Source of the DNA: a bacterium
GTDB taxonomy: Bacteria > Sumerlaeota > Sumerlaeia > MVZB01
Assembly: GCA_021372575.1 (NCBI GenBank)
Contig: JAJFUE010000060.1
Coordinates: forward strand, 1 to 64,000
Direction of reading: 5' to 3'
Length of the DNA stretch: 64,000 nt
Positions 59,911 through 64,000 of the stretch are shown one piece after another. A model generated the notes under the pieces. The model saw only the letters and a program-made list of their open reading frames with translations. It was not told where the DNA came from and did no database searches. The position numbers and the translations under genes were made by a program. Within the stretch, counting starts at the first letter, position 1. Each line of letters begins with the position of its first letter.

Positions 59911-61877
59911 TAATTTTCCGGCGATCCGCCGGCTTCGATATACCACTGCCGCACCGACGGGTCGTGACCGCCGAGCTCGTAATACTTCTTGTAGTACGGC
60001 AGCGCGTTTTGCGGCGACTGCCGGTATTTCTGCCAGTTCAGCGCGATGTTGAGCGGATACTGCGGATTCTTCGGGTCGGCTTCCATGGCCTTCCTGAAGA
60101 ATTCGTCGGCCTTCTCGTAGTTCGTTTCGAGCTGATATGCCTCGCCGATTCCGCTGAGCGCCGGCGCGGAATCGGGCTTGAGCTGGAGCACCTTTTCGAA
60201 GTGCGACCGCCCCATGAAGATCTGGTTCACCCGCGTGCACGCCGTCCCGAGCATCGTCCGCAGCGCGATCAGCTTCGAGACCTGGTCGGGGGTCGGGTGA
60301 TTGCCGGCCTGGGTCTCGATGATCTGAACGACCTTGCCCGCCTTGTCGAGCACCTCGTTGAACTTCTTTTCCTCGAAGTAGCTATGCGCGAGCGCCGTCA
60401 GCGCCTTGATGTTTTCCGGGTCGCGCGCCAGCACCTCGTTCAGGTATTCGCGCGCATCATCGTAGTTTTTCAGGTACACCAGCGCCTGTCCCATGCCGAG
60501 GCTCGCCCGGAAGCGGTCCGCGTGCAGCAGCCGCGCGATCTTGAACCGCGCCAGCGCCTTCTCGAACAGGTTTTGGTCGAGGTTGATCTCACCAAGCTCG
60601 CACAGCGCGTTGTAGTTGCGCGTCTGCGCCGTGGCGATCGGCTCGAGCGACGCCACCGCCTTGTCCAGATCCCCGCGCTTGCGGTAGATCAAGCCGGGGT
60701 AATATCCCGCGTCCTGGCGCGACTGCAGGATATAATTATTGCCCGTCAGCGTGACCACTCGCCGGAAGATCCCCAGCGCCTCGTCGTATTGCCCCTGGTC
60801 GTACTTGATCCGGCCCAGCAGCGCCAGCGCGCGGTCGTCGCCGGGCTTGAGCTTGATGATTTCACCAAGGTAGCCGGACAGCTCATCGGCCCGTTTCGTT
60901 CCGTCCTGCGCGTAAATCGTTGTGATCGCCTGGTCAATGTAATCGGCGGCCGGCGGGAAATTGTCGAGCTGGTTCCCGCGGGCCAGTTCCATGAACTGCC
61001 GCAGGGATTCCTCGATCTTTCCCTGGTCGAACAGCAACTGCCCGAGCCGAAACCGCGCGGTGTTGAGCGTGGCGGCCGGCACCGTGTCGCTTTGCGTGCG
61101 GGCCTGCTCCAGCGCCTGCTGGTAAAGCACGATCGCCGCCGAGCGGCGCGGGCCCGGCTGGTCGTAAAGGCGCGCCAACTCCAGCAGGGGCGGCGGATAA
61201 AATGGCGCGCAGCGCGCGGCCTGCTTGACCTGCTCCTCGGCCTCCTGCATGCTGAGCCGGTTGCGCGCGTCCTGCGCCAGCCCCATGCACGCCCGGCTCA
61301 TCATGATTTGCACCCGGCGCTTGGTCGAGGGTTCCTGCACCTGCTTCTCCAGGTCGCGCGCATCCTGCAGCGCACGCGCGTACTGCTTGCGGACGAGCAA
61401 CTGCTCGATCGCGTCGAAGTGCGCGCCGTAGCGCTTCCGGTCGCGCTCGGCCAGTTGCTTTCTCACGCTGTCGAGCTTGCTCCGGATTTGGGAGTCGTTG
61501 GGCAATTCGCCCAGGGCCCGCTGGAACAGATCGACGGCCGCATCGACGTCCCCGCGCGCCATCGCCGCGTCGCCTTCCAGTTCGGTGCGCGGCCGCCGCT
61601 CGATGCGTGCGATCGTGTTGCGCTGCACGGAAATCCGCGCCCCCGCGCTGCGGATCGCGACCGTTTGCGGATCGCTGTCGTCCTCGATGACTCCGATGAT
61701 GTTGCGGCCGGTTTTGAGGTGAATGACGTCGGCGTGCCCAAGGGCGGGCAGGATCAGAAACAGGATCAGCAAGAGCCATGCGCTGGGGGGAACGCCGCGT
61801 GAGGCTCGCCGCGATGCCGCCAATCCCAATTTGGGGTCTCCACGATCCGGGTCCATGATTTGCGGAAACCTTCGCAT
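59910..61877 (-). CDS. exported tetratricopeptide-repeat protein
   Basis: 655 residues. Signal/anchor around residues 30-48 (LLLILFLILPALGHA), then a small beta domain (VIHLKTGRNIIGVIEDD) typical of proteins that precede TPR arrays, then TPR units from about 95 to the end, for example DAAVDLFQRALGELPND, EALGIFRRVVTLTGNN, KALARFKIARLLHADR, DAREYLNEVLARDPEN and KADEFFRKAMEADPKN. It would be a periplasmic scaffold. Upstream of the lipoprotein gene and, on the same strand, downstream of the pseudopilin genes, so it may belong to a secretion system (inference). Start 61877 or 61856. Confidence 0.8.
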   Translation of the reverse strand: MRRFPQIMDPDRGDPKLGLAASRRASRGVPPSAWLLLILFLILPALGHADVIHLKTGRNIIGVIEDDSDPQTVAIRSAGARISVQRNTIARIERRPRTELEGDAAMARGDVDAAVDLFQRALGELPNDSQIRSKLDSVRKQLAERDRKRYGAHFDAIEQLLVRKQYARALQDARDLEKQVQEPSTKRRVQIMMSRACMGLAQDARNRLSMQEAEEQVKQAARCAPFYPPPLLELARLYDQPGPRRSAAIVLYQQALEQARTQSDTVPAATLNTARFRLGQLLFDQGKIEESLRQFMELARGNQLDNFPPAADYIDQAITTIYAQDGTKRADELSGYLGEIIKLKPGDDRALALLGRIKYDQGQYDEALGIFRRVVTLTGNNYILQSRQDAGYYPGLIYRKRGDLDKAVASLEPIATAQTRNYNALCELGEINLDQNLFEKALARFKIARLLHADRFRASLGMGQALVYLKNYDDAREYLNEVLARDPENIKALTALAHSYFEEKKFNEVLDKAGKVVQIIETQAGNHPTPDQVSKLIALRTMLGTACTRVNQIFMGRSHFEKVLQLKPDSAPALSGIGEAYQLETNYEKADEFFRKAMEADPKNPQYPLNIALNWQKYRQSPQNALPYYKKYYELGGHDPSVRQWYIEAGGSPEN

Positions 61878-62116
61878 GGCGCTGCCTTGTTCTCTATCAT
61901 TTAATCGGATTCGCGCACCATGGTCAACAGTCGGCAGGAAAAAAAATACACTCGGATGATCTTATTCTCGCTCGTAATATTAATTGAATCAGACATCACC
62001 ATCGGTAACGGTAACTCTCGCCGCGCCGGAAAACGAGAAGTCCCGAGTTGTTGAGCATGGCGGCTCATGAACTCGGGACTTCACATCTGCAACTCCGACC
62101 AGACAACTCGGGACGG

Positions 62117-62839
62117 TTAGTATCCGAAATTCGTGACGTCGTCCTCATCCGCGCCGTTGTAATGATAGGAGCCGGAGATGCCGAGCGATTTCCGGTCCTT
62201 GCCGAACGAAATGATCTGGTAGCTCTTGGCGTTGTAATACGTCTCGCCGAATGCGACCGACGGGTTCGGCGCCGGCAGGCTCGGGTTGGCTCCCGTCGGG
62301 GCCGTGCCCGGGAACAGCATCGTGCCACCCGTGAAATCAGTGCCCACGGTGCCGTAATCGGTCCATTTCACGTAAATGATCGGGGTCCCCCACGAATCGA
62401 CGATGTCGATCTCGCCGGGCTGCACCGTCGTGTTATTGACCTTCGACGGCGAAAGCTGCTCGTTCTGCAGGTTGATGTAAGGCCCCACCCACCCTTGCGG
62501 ATACGGCTTGGTCGAATTGCCGCTCAGGCTGTGAACCACCGCCTGGTGCAGGTAGCCGCTGCCGTCGCGCCGGGTCCCCGGATCCATCAGGGGTTCGCTC
62601 GGCGGCAGGTACTCGCCCGAGCCACTCGGCGGCAACTGCCCCGTGTCGGTGCTGTAGCGCGTGATCGCGATTTCGAGATTGTTGATCAGCGCCCGCGTCG
62701 CCGCGACGCGCGCCCGGTCGGCTTCGTTCGTGTAGATCCCCGTGGCCACCGTCGCCAGCAGCCCGATGATCAACACCACGATCATCAACTCGATCATCGT
62801 TACGGCCCATCGGTGCGCCATGTATCGTGTCTGTCTCAT
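62117..62839 (-). CDS. type II pseudopilin-like protein 1
   Basis: 240 residues with a class III prepilin N-terminus: a short basic leader, then AVTMIELMIVVLIIGLLATV as the helix with Glu5. The residue before the presumed cleavage point is Ala instead of the usual Gly. After a conserved YTNEADRARVAATRALINN segment comes a variable beta-rich domain ending IISFGKDRKSLGISGSY with DEDD. Substrate of a prepilin peptidase; part of a type II secretion or type IV pilus-like system. ATG 62839 follows AAGG; 62845 is possible. Confidence 0.85.
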   Translation of the reverse strand: MRQTRYMAHRWAVTMIELMIVVLIIGLLATVATGIYTNEADRARVAATRALINNLEIAITRYSTDTGQLPPSGSGEYLPPSEPLMDPGTRRDGSGYLHQAVVHSLSGNSTKPYPQGWVGPYINLQNEQLSPSKVNNTTVQPGEIDIVDSWGTPIIYVKWTDYGTVGTDFTGGTMLFPGTAPTGANPSLPAPNPSVAFGETYYNAKSYQIISFGKDRKSLGISGSYHYNGADEDDVTNFGY

Positions 62840-62898
62840 CGCCATATCCTTGTCAAGCCTTCCAGGGCCGGGTCTCGGGTTGGTTCACCCGCCGGCCG

Positions 62899-63726
62899 CT
62901 ACTGCTCGATATATACGCCCTTCCAGCCGCCGAACTGGTAAATGATGTCGTCGCCCTTGCCGTAACCGTCATCCGCGGCGTCGGTGCCGTTGCCCGGCAG
63001 GCCGTTCGGCCCCAGCGACAGGACCGTCGGCCGGTCGAAAACGCGCCCCGTGTAGAACCGCCTCAGCACGGTCGTGCCGATCCCGCTGGCCGGGCTGACC
63101 TGGTATTCGGGACCCTGCGAGGCCATGATCGGCGACGTGTCGTTGTCGGGGAAGTATTCGAACGGGTTGGTCTTGTCGGGCGGCGGATAGATCGCACCGT
63201 CAAAGCTGAAGAACATGTAGTCGTTGCCCCACGGGTCATCGGGCCAGTCGTTCTGGTTCACGTCACGGTGCCAGTTGATGTAGGGACCGTCCCAGCCGAA
63301 CGCCGTCTCGTTCTGGATCAGTCGCGCGAACAGCGCCTTGCCATCGCTCGGCGGCAGGCCGTGGTCGGTGGTCAGGAAGATCTCGGGCGGACGGTGGTAG
63401 ATCTGTTCGGGCCGGTCGGAGTGGTAATACGCGTTGTCGGCGACGCCACCCAGCTTGCTGTCGATGGAACAGTTGGGGATCGTGTCGCCCGTGAAGCCGT
63501 CGTTGAGCGCGTAGAAGCGGATGTAGTAGCCGAACTCCATCGCGCAACGCTGCTCGGCCTCGGCGATCTCCTTCATCTCCATCGTGGTCGTCGCCACGCG
63601 GGCCTTGGCCGCCTGGTTCGTATAGACCGGCACGGCGATGGTGGCCAACAGCGAAACCACCACCACGACCACGAGCAACTCGGTCATGGTCACGCCCGCC
63701 GTGCGGCGCAGTTGATTCAATCTCAT
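62899..63726 (-). CDS. type II pseudopilin-like protein 2
   Basis: 275 residues. Leader MRLNQLRRTAG, cleavage after Gly, then VTMTELLVVVVVVSLLATIA (Glu5 present). Variable domain with DPWGNDYMFFSFDGAIYPPP. The tail is TVLSLGPNGLPGNGTDAADD then GYGKGDDIIYQFGG, like the GspG calcium site. GGAGG ribosome site eight bases before the ATG. Paralogue of the partial gene at the right edge. Confidence 0.88.
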   Translation of the reverse strand: MRLNQLRRTAGVTMTELLVVVVVVSLLATIAVPVYTNQAAKARVATTTMEMKEIAEAEQRCAMEFGYYIRFYALNDGFTGDTIPNCSIDSKLGGVADNAYYHSDRPEQIYHRPPEIFLTTDHGLPPSDGKALFARLIQNETAFGWDGPYINWHRDVNQNDWPDDPWGNDYMFFSFDGAIYPPPDKTNPFEYFPDNDTSPIMASQGPEYQVSPASGIGTTVLRRFYTGRVFDRPTVLSLGPNGLPGNGTDAADDGYGKGDDIIYQFGGWKGVYIEQ

Positions 63727-63840
63727 CGATCGCTCCTCCATGTCAAAACCTGAAAAACCTTTTTCCCTGCGCCTCTTCAGGCTATTGCAAATTCTGATAT
63801 TCCTCATTCCGCTCTTTGGGCTCCACGCTCCGCTCTCAGC

Positions 63841-63868
63841 TCTCAGGACTCAGGACTCAGCACTCAGT
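63841..63868. repeat. CAGGACTCAGGACTCAGCAC array
   Basis: Four heptamer units; the last CTCAGT includes the stop codon (TGA on the minus strand) of the partial pseudopilin gene. Confidence 0.8.
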
Positions 63869-64000
63869 CGTTGCCGGCGCTGCCGAACTGGTAGATCAGG
63901 TCGTCTCCCTTGCCGTAGCGGTCGTCCGTCGCCGTGGTGCCGTTGCCGGGCAGGCCGTTGGGCCCCAGCGACAGCAGCGTCGGCCGGTCGAAAATGTAAG
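63864..64000 (-). CDS. type II pseudopilin-like protein 3, C-terminal end only
   Basis: The visible 44 residues read YIFDRPTLLSLGPNGLPGNG then TTATDDRYGKGDDLIYQFGS, almost the same as the tail of protein 2, showing tandem duplication. The rest lies beyond the right edge. Stop codon inside a repeat array. Confidence 0.8.
   Translation of the reverse strand, partial: YIFDRPTLLSLGPNGLPGNGTTATDDRYGKGDDLIYQFGSAGND

Overview
The window is about 62-65% GC, densely coded on both strands, and has no rRNA or tRNA gene that I could recognise. It looks like a chromosomal piece of a flagellated Gram-negative bacterium. Lipobox proteins, a complete flagellar export and switch operon with two sigma-54 type promoters, an ETF:quinone oxidoreductase system and tandem type II pseudopilins support this. 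The mix of MoxR/vWA clusters, pseudopilins ending in a SLGPNG motif, and many intergenic palindromes suggests the Planctomycetota/Lentisphaerota/Sumerlaeota neighbourhood. That placement is inference, not proof.

Layout. 1-7.3 kb: an acetyl-xylan-esterase-like hydrolase (cut by the left edge), an SDR dehydrogenase with glucuronate isomerase (uxaC), a YugP-type membrane protease, an unknown protein and trpE. 7.6-18 kb: a minus-strand cluster (coiled-coil/zinc-ribbon membrane protein, NHL propeller, large vWA protein, MoxR ATPase, DUF58, BatA-like protein) with a GxxExxY gene inserted in it. 18-21.7 kb: an iron-type ABC importer. 21.7-25.2 kb: a phosphoesterase, a two-FHA-domain protein and an IS4-family insertion sequence with intact ends but a frameshifted transposase. 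25.2-26.6 kb and 42.0-46.5 kb: four paralogues of an undescribed membrane-anchored family whose C-terminus resembles a GspG pseudopilin tail. 26.7-32.7 kb: fliL-M-N-O-P-Q-R-flhB. 33-37.3 kb: rsmB, pssA, a cytochrome c lipoprotein, a small lipoprotein, rubrerythrin and a PerR-like regulator. 37.6-41.7 kb: ETF-QO, etfB and a divergent etfA. 46.8-51.2 kb: purF, a coiled-coil protein, a kelch-like protein and a glycosyltransferase. 51.8-54.3 kb: flagellin, fliS and a FliT-like gene. 54.5-64 kb: a GT39-type membrane protein, an ornithine-cyclodeaminase-family enzyme, a lipoprotein, a TPR protein and three pseudopilins.

The most striking property is the intergenic DNA. It is a mosaic of at least a dozen repeat families: hexamer arrays of the GTGCTC/GTAATC type, GGACCTATA arrays, CTGAGTCCTGAGTGCT arrays, TTTCGTG arrays, AATTCGAAATCCG arrays, CGCGGAT arrays, and hairpins with compensatory stem changes. 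They sit exactly at gene borders and in many cases supply the stop codon, a start codon, a terminator stem, a signal peptide or an in-frame peptide. Two GxxExxY genes, one intact and one truncated, are flanked by such arrays.

A second signal is a conserved motif, AACTTTT-N12-CGTCT, with identical spacing upstream of three of the four paralogues and of the ABC importer. It has the form of an ECF-sigma promoter and would define a small regulon.
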